A DNA stretch of 64,000 nucleotides from Candidatus Gastranaerophilales bacterium (lineage in GTDB: Bacteria; Cyanobacteriota; Vampirovibrionia; Gastranaerophilales; Gastranaerophilaceae): NCBI GenBank assembly GCA_028693235.1, contig JAQUVW010000004.1:62001-126000 (forward strand), written 5' to 3'. Position numbers and translations under genes: made by a program. This document shows positions 8,897-18,098 of this stretch, piece after piece. Positions within the stretch are counted from its first letter, which is position 1. Each line of letters opens with the position of its first letter. The notes under the pieces were generated by a model. The model worked only from the letters and a program-made list of their open reading frames with translations. It was not told the origin of the DNA and ran no database searches.

Positions 8897-9082
8897 ATGA
8901 CTTACGAAACTCGTGAATTAACATGTGCTGACTGTGGAGAAACTTTTGAATTTACAGCTGAAGAACAAGAATTTTATTCAAGCAAAGGATTCTCTGAACC
9001 AAAAAGATGCCCTAAATGCAGAGCTGCAAGAAAAAATGCAAGAAACTCAAACTCAAGACATCAATATGGCAGAAGCTACTAA
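8897..9082 (+). CDS. Small zinc-ribbon domain protein
   Basis: The 61-residue protein has two CxxC knuckles, LTCADCGETFEFTAEEQEF and PKRCPKCRAARKNAR, the pattern of the probable zinc-ribbon family found in many bacteria (often annotated as zinc-ribbon domain-containing, zf-trcl-like). The acidic/aromatic stretch between the knuckles and the basic tail after the second are typical. It probably binds one zinc ion and may bind nucleic acid; no reaction is known. A strong AGAAAGAAGG ribosome-binding region precedes the ATG. It is followed 20 bp later by a very basic 32-residue protein, and both share one terminator. Confidence 0.75.
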   Translation: MTYETRELTCADCGETFEFTAEEQEFYSSKGFSEPKRCPKCRAARKNARNSNSRHQYGRSY

Positions 9083-9102
9083 TTAATAAGGAAGGATTAT
9101 TG

Positions 9103-9201
9103 ATGGCTAAAAATAATTTAAAAAAAGAAAAAGCTCAAAGAAACAAAATTAACGCTGATAAATATAAAAAAAGAACCACATCAAAATTCAGAAGTAAATA
9201 A
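9103..9201 (+). CDS. Very small, strongly basic protein (32 aa)
   Basis: ATG at 9103 is preceded by AAGGAAGGATTATTG, an excellent ribosome-binding site, and encodes MAKNNLKKEKAQRNKINADK followed by YKKRTTSKFRSK. About 13 of 32 residues are Lys or Arg. The frame is open further upstream, into the preceding gene, but only this ATG has a ribosome-binding site. The composition resembles small ribosome- or nucleic-acid-associated proteins; I recognise no family. It sits between the zinc-ribbon gene and a strong terminator. Confidence 0.55.
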   Translation: MAKNNLKKEKAQRNKINADKYKKRTTSKFRSK

Positions 9202-9220
9202 ATTGTTTTTATAATGCATA

Positions 9221-9256
9221 AAACAAGGCAAACTTATATAAGTTGCCTTGTTTTTA
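9221..9256 (+). terminator. Terminator after the small zinc-ribbon operon
   Basis: A long hairpin (AAACAAGGCAA...CTT pairing with AAGTTGCCTTGTTT, one bulged A) followed by TTTTTA. The convergent gene at 9271-9537 ends 15 bp away. The other strand reads TTTTATG after the stem, so the hairpin may work in both directions. Confidence 0.85.
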
Positions 9257-9270
9257 GTTTATACAGTTAT

Positions 9271-9537
9271 TTAAAACAATTTTTTAATAAAAGATTTTAT
9301 TGTTGAAACCAATGACTTTTTTGCGGCTGGAGCACTTTTGGTAACTTTACTCAATACTACTTCATCAAATTGGTCTAATTGTTTCATTACTTTATTTGAG
9401 GCTTCTAGATATTTTCTTACATTTGGATCTGAAATTTGCTTTGCAGCAGCTTCCAGCTTTTTTTGTTGCAATTTGGATTGCTCTATGCTTGCTTTAAACG
9501 CATTTTGCAACGAATCAGAACCTTGTATTTTTGTCAT
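9271..9537 (-). CDS. Uncharacterised small helical protein (88 aa)
   Basis: The 88-residue protein (MTKIQGSDSLQNAFKASIEQ at the N terminus) is rich in Lys, Gln, Ser and Ala with heptad-like spacing (SKLQQKKLEAAAKQI), suggesting an alpha-helical or coiled-coil protein. The tail SLVSTIKSFIKKLF is an amphipathic basic helix. AAAGGGAAGAATA before the ATG is a good ribosome-binding site, which argues for a real gene. I recognise no family and cannot assign a function. It is convergent with the zinc-ribbon pair. Confidence 0.55.
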   Translation of the reverse strand: MTKIQGSDSLQNAFKASIEQSKLQQKKLEAAAKQISDPNVRKYLEASNKVMKQLDQFDEVVLSKVTKSAPAAKKSLVSTIKSFIKKLF

Positions 9538-9675
9538 TATTCTTCCCTTTATTATTTCCTTATATATATAAAGTTTTTATTTCATGCAAAATTGCTACTT
9601 GACTCTATAAGAATATAAGTTGTAAAATTATTCAGCAATTAGATATTAGATAGTTGGGCTAAAGTTTTATATAAA

Positions 9676-11262
9676 ATGAAAAATAAACAAAGCATTAGAA
9701 ATATAGCGATTACTCTCGTTTGCTTTATTTCTGTATTTATCTTACATATAATTAGTGGTAAGCATATTATTTTTGATGATTTTTATAACTATCATTTATG
9801 TAATGCATGGGAATTTTTAAATCATAGGATTGCTTATGATATTCTGCCTGTCGGAATTCAAAGTTATTTTAATCCAATTTTAGATATCATAAATTTTTTA
9901 TTATGGAAAACTTTTAATAATTATCCACGGATAATATTGTTCATTTATGCAATTCCTACAACTCTATTATTGTTTTTAAGTTTCAAAATTTCAGAAAATG
10001 TTTTATCAGACAAAATGCCGTTTAAAATTTTTGTTTGCAGTTTAATTTGTTTTGTTTTTTTACAAGATAATACTTTATTAATACTTACAGGTTCTTTTAC
10101 GAATGACATCATCACGGCTGTGATTACAATGTCTGCTTACCTCGTATGTTTGAAAAGTATAAAAAAAAATGGCTGCATTACACCAAAATCCTTAAATATA
10201 ATAATGTTTATTTCAGGTCTTGCTATTGGGCTTAAACTTACTGCATTAGTTCTGGTTATCGGGCTTTTTGTTGCCTCATATTTTTTTGTTAAAAATAAAA
10301 AAAATATTTTATTTTCATTACCATATTTCTTACTCGGATATCTACCAATTGCGGGGGTGTGGAATTTATATATTTTTCTAAAATTTGGAAATCCTGTTTT
10401 CCCTTATTTTAATAATATTTTCCACTCATCATTAGCTAACTCTGTTTCATTTTTTTATGAAGATTTTTACTTTTTAAGACCTCAAAAAATTCTTGATTTA
10501 ATATACTTTAAGCCATTATTTGAAAAAAACTTCACAAATATATTTATCTTTTTAGGCGGATTTTGCGGAATATTATCTACTTTTATCAATGTGATAAGAA
10601 ATAAAATCGGAGATTACTTTGAAAGAAACACCCTATTTTTTATTGCTACGAGTAGCCTTGTTTCCTATTTTTCAGGTATTTTAATTTTTGGAGATAAAAG
10701 ATATTTTATTCCTCTCAAATTTATGTTTTGTATTTTGTTTATTTATTTTATCTATGTAATTTTTCGTCATTTCCGTATTGAAAATAAACTTTATCAAGCT
10801 GTCATTGCTATAGCCATAATAATTTCTTCTTTTTTTAAAATGTATTATGGTTTCCCAATAGAAACTAAAGAAAAGTTTTTTACAGTTTATAAAAACGCCG
10901 TTATCCCCAAGAATTCCACAGTGATTTTGACCTACAATACCGGTTACATTATGCTTTTTCAAGATAAAACCTTACAATATATACATCTGGGTAATATAAG
11001 GTTTAAGGAAGATTCTTTTCAAGAGTTTTATAATCTTGATTTATACTCCACTGACGGCAAAGAATACATAAAAAAGCTTATAGATAAAAACAAAAATAAT
11101 ATCTATATTTCGATTTCTATAATGAAAAACCCCGATGTAATAAAAAGTATTTTAAGAAAACAAGGTATAATGGTTAAATCTTTTACGCCTATTGGTATAG
11201 TAGATGCTTCACCCGAATGTATTTCGCAGTTTGATGCCATCATATATAAAGTGGTTTTTTAA
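9676..11262 (+). CDS. Polytopic membrane protein, probable GT-C-type glycosyltransferase
   Basis: The 528-residue protein has about ten or more hydrophobic segments. TM1 is followed by FDDFYNYHLCNAWEFLNHRI, an acidic DD plus Tyr/His motif in the first external loop. GT-C glycosyltransferases that use lipid-phosphate sugars have their catalytic Asp there. NPILDIINFLLW and the final soluble stretch of about 130 residues also fit GT-C enzymes. The likely job is adding a sugar to an envelope glycan or lipid on the periplasmic side; donor and acceptor are unknown. The start has no clear ribosome-binding site. It is convergent with the next gene, another polytopic protein, 6 bp away. Confidence 0.6.
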   Translation: MKNKQSIRNIAITLVCFISVFILHIISGKHIIFDDFYNYHLCNAWEFLNHRIAYDILPVGIQSYFNPILDIINFLLWKTFNNYPRIILFIYAIPTTLLLFLSFKISENVLSDKMPFKIFVCSLICFVFLQDNTLLILTGSFTNDIITAVITMSAYLVCLKSIKKNGCITPKSLNIIMFISGLAIGLKLTALVLVIGLFVASYFFVKNKKNILFSLPYFLLGYLPIAGVWNLYIFLKFGNPVFPYFNNIFHSSLANSVSFFYEDFYFLRPQKILDLIYFKPLFEKNFTNIFIFLGGFCGILSTFINVIRNKIGDYFERNTLFFIATSSLVSYFSGILIFGDKRYFIPLKFMFCILFIYFIYVIFRHFRIENKLYQAVIAIAIIISSFFKMYYGFPIETKEKFFTVYKNAVIPKNSTVILTYNTGYIMLFQDKTLQYIHLGNIRFKEDSFQEFYNLDLYSTDGKEYIKKLIDKNKNNIYISISIMKNPDVIKSILRKQGIMVKSFTPIGIVDASPECISQFDAIIYKVVF

Positions 11263-11268
11263 CATTTT

Positions 11269-12768
11269 TTATCTCAAAAAATTATTAAAATCAGATTTTT
11301 CCAATTCTTCTTTTGTAAAAATCAGCCCATCTTTTTGAACTATCTTTATAAAGTCTTCATCTGTAACAAAATGCAACGGAATCGGGACTTGATGATAAAC
11401 GAGTTTATAATTTTCATAAAAAATGCATAAGCACCAATTATAGTAATATTTTGTATATGTATAGACATCCCAATCTACATATTTTTTAGGAACTACTGCA
11501 TATTTGGCACCTTTTGATATATAGAATTTTTCTGATTTTATTATTTTATACATTTCTTGTCTTACTAATTTTGTATTTTCATAATTATTTTTGAAATAAG
11601 GGATAAAGGAAATAAACATAATCAAAGAGCAGCAAAACGGCAATAAACAATATTTATTTTTTAAATTTTTAGAAGCTTCTCCCCATAATAAGAATAAAGG
11701 AATGAGAATAAAATAATAATGAACCAAAAATACTCGAGAAAATGAAATCCAATAATAACGCCCGAAAGCATATGTTTTACCGCAAAAAATCAATGCATAA
11801 AAAAACAGCAATCCCGCTACGATTATAATTATTGAAGTAGTCATTATTTTTGAGATTTTTTTATTTTTCCAATATAAAAAAACAAATAATCCTATTATTA
11901 ATACATTTAGAATGAAAACTGCAGGTATCGTAAACATGCTGTGTATCCACTCTGATGTATATGGAAATAAATCATATCTTAAAAAATGTTCAATACTCAC
12001 AAAATGAGAACGTTTACCGGATAAAATTTGTAAATTTGGATTAGTAAGAATAAACCCCAATCCTCCTAATAATATTATAATCGGCAATCTTATACCGACA
12101 TATTTTTCGCCGGAGAAAAACTCTTTGAATGAAAATTTATATTTTAGCTTACTATAAATTGCAATATAACTAAGTACCCACAAGCTCATATATACATTGA
12201 AATATGATGAAATACCGTTTATGAAAAACAAAAGAGAATTCCGCAAAAGATGTTTGCGTTGAGGAATTTCTTCTTTGAAAAAATATTCCAAAACAGGATA
12301 AAGAAAAAGCAAAAATAAAATAAAACAAAACACATACTCAAAATGCTGATTTAAACGTAACAAATAATCTGTATGCAACAATGTCAACGAAAAACAAATG
12401 AAAAAAGCTGTTAAATAAACCAATGGATTTGTGTATTTTTTATTTGCAGACAGTTTTGTTAATCTGGCATATAAAAACGGCAAAAGGGCAAAATTGAATG
12501 CAACAAATAGCCTCGGAATAATGTTTTCATTAGGATGAATACCTAAAAGCAATGAAGATGAATGGCAAACCATTTTTTGCATAATATAGCTGATATATTT
12601 TGCGTGATCTGCATTTTTCCATAAGTCCATAGGATTATAGGTATAAAAAAAGCTTTGCAAATAGTCATCAAATTCATAAATATCATATTGAAGATAAAAT
12701 GTCACGCCAACAACAATACAAATAAAAATCACTGTATTCACTATTTGTAGCGGTATTTTTCTTAACAT
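11269..12768 (-). CDS. Polytopic membrane protein, possibly GT-C-like
   Basis: The 499-residue protein has a TM near residues 10-28, then EFDDYLQSFFYTYNPMDLW, again an acidic pair in the first external loop as in GT-C enzymes, followed by roughly ten hydrophobic segments and a C-terminal soluble tail. It differs clearly in sequence from the neighbouring polytopic protein. Membrane location is well supported; glycosyltransferase function is inference from layout only. It is upstream-adjacent to the amidase gene on its right, but that gene reads toward it, with 55 bp between them. Confidence 0.5.
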   Translation of the reverse strand: MLRKIPLQIVNTVIFICIVVGVTFYLQYDIYEFDDYLQSFFYTYNPMDLWKNADHAKYISYIMQKMVCHSSSLLLGIHPNENIIPRLFVAFNFALLPFLYARLTKLSANKKYTNPLVYLTAFFICFSLTLLHTDYLLRLNQHFEYVFCFILFLLFLYPVLEYFFKEEIPQRKHLLRNSLLFFINGISSYFNVYMSLWVLSYIAIYSKLKYKFSFKEFFSGEKYVGIRLPIIILLGGLGFILTNPNLQILSGKRSHFVSIEHFLRYDLFPYTSEWIHSMFTIPAVFILNVLIIGLFVFLYWKNKKISKIMTTSIIIIVAGLLFFYALIFCGKTYAFGRYYWISFSRVFLVHYYFILIPLFLLWGEASKNLKNKYCLLPFCCSLIMFISFIPYFKNNYENTKLVRQEMYKIIKSEKFYISKGAKYAVVPKKYVDWDVYTYTKYYYNWCLCIFYENYKLVYHQVPIPLHFVTDEDFIKIVQKDGLIFTKEELEKSDFNNFLR

Positions 12769-12823
12769 ATTATTCCTAACATTTAGCTAATTTTCGGTTT
12801 TTATAGCGTGCACTATATTATCA

Positions 12824-14242
12824 TTAGCCTCGTAAAGAATCAAGCAACCCATCGACGATTTCAATTGCTTTTTGAGTCCTGTCAGTTTGATTCAAGATAT
12901 TTGCCAAATCTGTTTTATTAGACATAAAACCAGCCTCAATTAAAACTGATGGATTATTATTGCTGGCTCTTAAGACAGCATAATTTCCTTCTCTGACGCT
13001 AGGTGAGGCATTCGGGTCTATGTTATTAACAATATTATTAGCTAATTCATTATTTTCATCGGGTTCTGTTGTATTTGTATAAATTTGGTAGCCTTGAGCT
13101 GAAGCATCATCTGCATAATTCAAATGAACGCTCAATGTTGCATCAACGGAATCTGAATATTTACTGATTTCATCAGTAACAGTATAGACACTGCCACTTG
13201 TATAAATAACTTTTGCACCTTTTGCCAATAAGTCATCTTTAATTTGACCTGCCAAAAGTTTATTCATGTACCATTCTTCTACATCATTGCCGTTTTCATC
13301 AACTCCTTTTGTCCCCGGATCGAATAATCCGTTATTAGGGTTATACCCACCATGCCCTGAGTTTACTAAAATAGTTTTGCCTGAAAGCTCGCCTTTTTTC
13401 GTAGGTTCAAAAATCTTTACCTCAGCTACAATATTTCCATCAGAATCAACGATTGGGTGAGGGCGTTCAGCTCCATTTGGTGCAACTGAAATGGCAACAT
13501 CATACATATAATCTGTGGATAATATAGTTCCATCTTCTAACCTTGCAGAACCTTCTGGAACTTCAACAGGAGTTGGTGGTATATTTTCAATCACTTGCGG
13601 AACAAAAGAATAAAGCTTTTCTCCTTTTGAAACAGGTGAATCAGGTGACATTTCATTCAAGGTGGCAAACGCATCAATATCTGCAATATTATTTTTTAGA
13701 GCAACATCATTAAGCGTGGTATCGGCATCTGCCTCAATTATAGGCACATTTTCGATAATTTGTCCTGCTAACAAGTTGTCAGGTGAAATATCAGTATATG
13801 CCGCAAAATTGTCTACAGAGGTTTGGAATTTACTTGAAATACCCCATAAAGTTTCGCCTGCTGCGACATAGTAATTCCCAGCTTCTTTGGCTTTTGCTTT
13901 TTCGGCAGAAACATCTACACTATCAACTTGAGATTGATTATCAATTGCTTCATTTATAATATTTTGTATATCTGTATCATAATCGGTTTCGGCTTGTTGC
14001 TGAACAATCGCAGTTTGAGGATTTTCCGCTTTATCATTGTAGTTAATCAACATTTTATTTGATGCGGCTAGCGTTGTGTTTACAATAGCTAAAGCTATAG
14101 CCGCTCCTGTTATAGTATCGCCGACAAACTGTTTAACAGTATATTCGTCATCTTTCTTTTTGTATTTTGATTTTACAGAAGTTACATTTGGGTTGTATGA
14201 TGAATCATAATAAACACGGCGATAGTTATTATTTGCTCGCAT
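12824..14242 (-). CDS. N-acetylmuramoyl-L-alanine amidase (Amidase_3) with LysM domain
   Basis: I chose the ATG at 14242 (MRANNNYRRVYYD) because GAAAGGTG precedes it; a GTG 15 bp upstream is the alternative. The 472-residue protein has an N-terminal hydrophobic segment (TITGAAIALAIVNTTLAA) as anchor or signal. A LysM domain follows (YYVAAGETLWGISSKFQTS), then a weaker second LysM-like repeat (LNDVALKNNIADIDAFATLN). The C-terminal zinc amidase domain has ILVNSGHGGYNP, a later Glu, SVHLNYAD and LIEAGFMSN, so the His-Glu-His ligands and catalytic Glu appear intact. It should cleave the lactyl-L-Ala bond of peptidoglycan in the periplasm, in cell separation or remodelling. FtsEX-type control is possible but not shown. 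Confidence 0.9.
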   Translation of the reverse strand: MRANNNYRRVYYDSSYNPNVTSVKSKYKKKDDEYTVKQFVGDTITGAAIALAIVNTTLAASNKMLINYNDKAENPQTAIVQQQAETDYDTDIQNIINEAIDNQSQVDSVDVSAEKAKAKEAGNYYVAAGETLWGISSKFQTSVDNFAAYTDISPDNLLAGQIIENVPIIEADADTTLNDVALKNNIADIDAFATLNEMSPDSPVSKGEKLYSFVPQVIENIPPTPVEVPEGSARLEDGTILSTDYMYDVAISVAPNGAERPHPIVDSDGNIVAEVKIFEPTKKGELSGKTILVNSGHGGYNPNNGLFDPGTKGVDENGNDVEEWYMNKLLAGQIKDDLLAKGAKVIYTSGSVYTVTDEISKYSDSVDATLSVHLNYADDASAQGYQIYTNTTEPDENNELANNIVNNIDPNASPSVREGNYAVLRASNNNPSVLIEAGFMSNKTDLANILNQTDRTQKAIEIVDGLLDSLRG

Positions 14243-14327
14243 AAAAACACCTTTCACACAATTGAAGATGTTGAAATAAAAAACATAAACAGAAAAAGTT
14301 GCGTTTTTAATACTTATTGTTAAGTTT

Positions 14328-17126
14328 TTATTTAATCTTTTTTAATGAAGAAAGGAAATTGTTATGTTCAACATCACCTTCAACCTTAGTCAAGAATACC
14401 TGAGAGCCAATTTCTCCTGTTTCAAGTTCAGGTAATTGAGAAAGTTCAGAAGCATAATAATTACTGTCATTGCGTCCACTCAAAGGGACTTTATTTGCTA
14501 AGCTATTCAAGGAAATATTTCTCAAGAAACCAGCAAAACCTTTATCTTTACCACTAAATTTTGTATAAATACGAAGCGAAGCATCTCTTGACTCAAGGTC
14601 GAAACGCCCTGCAACAAAAGAGCTTAACTGGGGTGAAGCTGATTTTATACTCATTTTATATATGACATTATCTTTAATATCAATAAGCCCTATAATGCTT
14701 TTGAATGTTCCTTCCGGAATATTTACCAAATCAACAACAGTAGAAGGGCTAATCATTGCTAAGGGATTTCTGAACAATGCCGCAACTTTTAGAACATATT
14801 CAACATAACCTAATTTTCCGATTGTTCCATCTTTTACAATAAACTTTATTGAGCCATTTAGTTTTGCTGAATCATCTGTATAAAATTCCATCAAGGCACT
14901 TGCTTTGCCTGATATTTCTTTTTTTAAGCCTAAAATAGCTGTTGCTATTAAATCAGAATCCACATCTTTTGCCCCGAGTCTTATACTATATTTGTGTTTT
15001 AGCAAATCACAATAAACCTTGCATGAAGAAATTCCCTCTGCAAAATCAAACTTATTTGACTCAATTTTCAAAATGCCTTTTGGTGTAAGAGTCAAATTGG
15101 CGTGTAAATTTCCAAATTTTATTTCTTTGTAAACGCCTTTATTGACATTGAACATACATTTTTCAACAGCAATAACATCTGGAACATATTCATAAGGCTC
15201 CATATCATTTTCATTAAATTCATCTTGGGCACTTTGAGCATCATTTTTAATGTCTTCTGCTTTTTTTAATGCTTCTTTTTCAGCTTGTCGTGCAACTGAT
15301 TGCATAACTTTTTCTATATCAAGATTTTCAAAAGTTAAATTTACATCTTTGACAACAACCGGTAGAACCATTTCGTTCTTGATATCTCCATTAAATTTAT
15401 AATTCGTTCGTCTAAATCTGCCTATAGAATCAATGTGGATAAGATTGCTGTCTGTATGCAAAATACCTTCTTCAATTTTTAATCGTTGAGATGGAACCCT
15501 AACTCCAACAAGTTTTATATTTCCGTCTAAAATCGAAGGGGCCGATTGATTTATATATTCAAGATTACCTGATACAGTACCTTTTTTAAATATCTTTTGT
15601 CCTAAAAGCATATTCAAAAATTCACTCGGAAGAGCTTTAGGAATTTCAAACCCTAAACTCTTAATAGTGACTTCTTTTTTGATATCAAATTGTCCTTTTA
15701 TTCGAACAATCGGTTTTGCTCTGTGAGTTTTGTTTATTTCCTCTGCGATACAATAATCTAAAGCTTTCAGAGTTAGCAATGTCCCCGCATAATTCAAGTC
15801 GAGTTTTAACGCTGTTTCATAGCCCTTTGGAGCAAGTGATGTGCTTTCGATAAACAAGCTATTACCTTTTTTTACCTTAAAAAAGCCTGTTACGTCAAAA
15901 ATATTGTTTTTAGATTTTATCTTAATTCTTGCCTTAGACTGACCGGTCATCGACAGGTTGCAATTTGCAAGTTTTGAAAGATATTTGTGCACAAAATCAT
16001 TATTGACAACAGATTTTACAGACAAATTCATCGCAACTGATTTCGTATAATCTTTAACATCGCCTTTTAAAATTATTTCGTTTTTTTGATTATTTTCATA
16101 ATAACCTTTTATATTTTTCAAAGAAACATTTTTTTCATCAAAGGTAATAACGCCCTCTTTGACAGTAACAGGGAGTTTCGCCAAAGGAACGGCATTAAAT
16201 TTTATTGGTTTCAAAGAGATAAGCCCTTTTATATGTTTATTAGAAAGGTTTATTTTAAAATCAAAATTACCTTTAATATTTGTCGTAAAAGCAAGTATCT
16301 CATTGCCATTAGGAACTATTAAATCAGAAGAAATTAAGTCTGTTAAAATTTTTATATCAAAATTATTAGCATAAAGTAAAATATTAAATTTGTTTTGGGC
16401 GTCCCCGATAGACTCTATATATATCTTGGAATTATTCACAAACAAATATAAATCATCAAGATACATTTTTTTATTTTTTATATACACCTTATTTCTGTCT
16501 TTCAAAGACAAATCGATTTTATAATTATTTTTGGTTAGTGTTATAGTTGAATCAAAATGCACATATTTGGGTTTTCTATCTGCAGTAATCTCAAAGTTTT
16601 TACCCTCAATTTTCACACCAATATTGTCAGTAGGTTTATATATTACAAGAAGTTTACCCAAATAAAATCTTGAATCAAGCCAATCAATTTTATAATCTGA
16701 TTTTTGCTCTTTCTTTGCCTCATTTGGAGTTAATGACATAAGCCCATTAACATCTGCATAAATAGAATCTGTAGAATAGTCTACAATTTGTATTCGGTGT
16801 TCAAGTATTTTTTCTAAGGAAAGAACCAAATTAACATTTGAAATAGAAAAAATTTCTTTTTTATTTTTCGAAAGTTCTACTTTTTTAACGCCTAAAGCAA
16901 TATTTGGAGATAATTGAGTGACAATATATGGAGTCTCAATCGACAAATCAGCACCTGTGGAATCTTTGACAAGCATTTTTGCATAGTTTATTGTTCTTTG
17001 ATTTGAGACAATGTATGGAACGATTTTCAAATAAAACACAAACGGAAATGAAACAAAAAAAGCTATAATCACAATCATAAGTGTAATTATCAACGATTTA
17101 AACTTTAAACTTTTTCTCTCAAGCAT
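14328..17126 (-). CDS. AsmA/TamB-superfamily-like envelope protein (932 aa)
   Basis: The 932-residue protein has one N-terminal TM (LIITLMIVIIAFFVSFPFVF) and a very long region of short beta-strand-like repeats with periodic LKGDVK, LEYINQSAPSILDGNIKL and similar segments. Near the C terminus lies an AsmA-like segment (VAALFRNPLAMISPSTVVDL and ASLRIYTKFSGKD). This is the plan of AsmA/YhdP/TamB proteins, thought to form hydrophobic grooves that move phospholipids from inner to outer membrane. A helical insert of Lys/Glu/Ala-rich sequence lies near residues 610-640. The family assignment rests on architecture, not on a specific catalytic motif. It is divergent from the WG-repeat gene. Confidence 0.7.
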   Translation of the reverse strand: MLERKSLKFKSLIITLMIVIIAFFVSFPFVFYLKIVPYIVSNQRTINYAKMLVKDSTGADLSIETPYIVTQLSPNIALGVKKVELSKNKKEIFSISNVNLVLSLEKILEHRIQIVDYSTDSIYADVNGLMSLTPNEAKKEQKSDYKIDWLDSRFYLGKLLVIYKPTDNIGVKIEGKNFEITADRKPKYVHFDSTITLTKNNYKIDLSLKDRNKVYIKNKKMYLDDLYLFVNNSKIYIESIGDAQNKFNILLYANNFDIKILTDLISSDLIVPNGNEILAFTTNIKGNFDFKINLSNKHIKGLISLKPIKFNAVPLAKLPVTVKEGVITFDEKNVSLKNIKGYYENNQKNEIILKGDVKDYTKSVAMNLSVKSVVNNDFVHKYLSKLANCNLSMTGQSKARIKIKSKNNIFDVTGFFKVKKGNSLFIESTSLAPKGYETALKLDLNYAGTLLTLKALDYCIAEEINKTHRAKPIVRIKGQFDIKKEVTIKSLGFEIPKALPSEFLNMLLGQKIFKKGTVSGNLEYINQSAPSILDGNIKLVGVRVPSQRLKIEEGILHTDSNLIHIDSIGRFRRTNYKFNGDIKNEMVLPVVVKDVNLTFENLDIEKVMQSVARQAEKEALKKAEDIKNDAQSAQDEFNENDMEPYEYVPDVIAVEKCMFNVNKGVYKEIKFGNLHANLTLTPKGILKIESNKFDFAEGISSCKVYCDLLKHKYSIRLGAKDVDSDLIATAILGLKKEISGKASALMEFYTDDSAKLNGSIKFIVKDGTIGKLGYVEYVLKVAALFRNPLAMISPSTVVDLVNIPEGTFKSIIGLIDIKDNVIYKMSIKSASPQLSSFVAGRFDLESRDASLRIYTKFSGKDKGFAGFLRNISLNSLANKVPLSGRNDSNYYASELSQLPELETGEIGSQVFLTKVEGDVEHNNFLSSLKKIK

Positions 17127-17163
17127 AATTTTCTTTTATTAAATAATATTCTCTATGGAAATT

Positions 17164-17185
17164 ATACCATATAGATTTATGGTAT
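17164..17185. promoter_or_regulatory. Inverted repeat between divergent AsmA-like and WG-repeat genes
   Basis: ATACCATA (17164-17171) and TATGGTAT (17178-17185) form a perfect 8-bp inverted repeat with a 6-bp spacer in the 68-bp gap between the divergent genes. -10-like TATAAT/TATACT sequences overlap both arms (one on each strand). It may be an operator or simply paired promoters. Confidence 0.35.
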
Positions 17186-17194
17186 TATACTGTT

Positions 17195-18097
17195 ATGAAA
17201 AAAGTTCTATCTTTATTTTTGTTAATATTAACGTTTAAATGCAATTGTTATGCATCAGAAGCAACATTTAGCCCTGCTCAAAACAAGCAAATTCAAGTCT
17301 ATTCAGAAAAAAACAAATTCGGACTTGAGGAAAAGAACGGCAATAAAATAACCCCTGCAAACTACAAAAAATTGATTATTCTTGGAAAAAATTCCTATTT
17401 GTGCCAAAAAGGTAACCGCTTTGGGATTATAGACAAGGAAGGCAAATTCCTTGTACCTGCAAGATTCAGGCACGCAGAAAGAATCTTCGGTCAATACGCA
17501 AAACTAGGTAATGACGGAGATTATGGTCTATACAATCAATTTGGTGAAATTATCATAAAGCCTGAATATTCATCAATTGAACCTCTTTTCGGCAAAATGT
17601 ATGTTACTTGCAAAAACTATCAATACGGAATCGTAAGCTTTGACGGGCAAACGATTTTGGCAAACAGATTTGATGACATCTATATGCCAAACCCATCTGA
17701 ATTGAGAATAAATTATCAAGGTAAATGGTACGAGCTTGAAAGAGTAGACAAAGAAGCCATTACTCTACCTGTCGATTTGATTAGCTCAAAAAACAAACAA
17801 GATGAATATACCCTTACTGATTTAGTTGAAAATACAGGAATTATCTCGGGGTATTCTGTTGTTTCATTTACTGATTATTTGTTAAAAATATTCTCATCTA
17901 TTTCGCCTGCATACGAAGAAACTATTGACGAACTTATGTTCTCTCAAGGTGCCGAATCTGTAAATATAATAATCAAAGCCTCTTGGCTTCCCAGGTTTCC
18001 ATTTACCTATGCAAAAATGTATTATAGGAACCTTAAAGCCCCGAATTCAGGACCTTTATCCAATATTAGAACTGATTTAAAACGTCAAATAAAATAG
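17195..18097 (+). CDS. WG-repeat protein, exported
   Basis: The 300-residue protein begins with a signal peptide (MKKVLSLFLLILTFKCNCYA). At least three WG (beta-propeller-like) repeats follow, visible as NKFGLEEKNGNKITPANYKKL, NRFGIIDKEGKFLVPARFRHA and YGLYNQFGEIIIKPEYSSIE, plus a weaker fourth (YGIVSFDGQTILANRFDDI). The C-terminal half lacks repeats and may be a separate domain. WG repeats are thought to mediate binding; no enzymatic role is known. It is convergent with gmhA, one base between stops. Confidence 0.75.
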   Translation: MKKVLSLFLLILTFKCNCYASEATFSPAQNKQIQVYSEKNKFGLEEKNGNKITPANYKKLIILGKNSYLCQKGNRFGIIDKEGKFLVPARFRHAERIFGQYAKLGNDGDYGLYNQFGEIIIKPEYSSIEPLFGKMYVTCKNYQYGIVSFDGQTILANRFDDIYMPNPSELRINYQGKWYELERVDKEAITLPVDLISSKNKQDEYTLTDLVENTGIISGYSVVSFTDYLLKIFSSISPAYEETIDELMFSQGAESVNIIIKASWLPRFPFTYAKMYYRNLKAPNSGPLSNIRTDLKRQIK

Positions 18098-18098
18098 T

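Noticed and set aside
9016-9102. Upstream extension of the 32-residue basic protein
   Set aside because: It overlaps the zinc-ribbon gene in another frame and lacks a ribosome-binding site.
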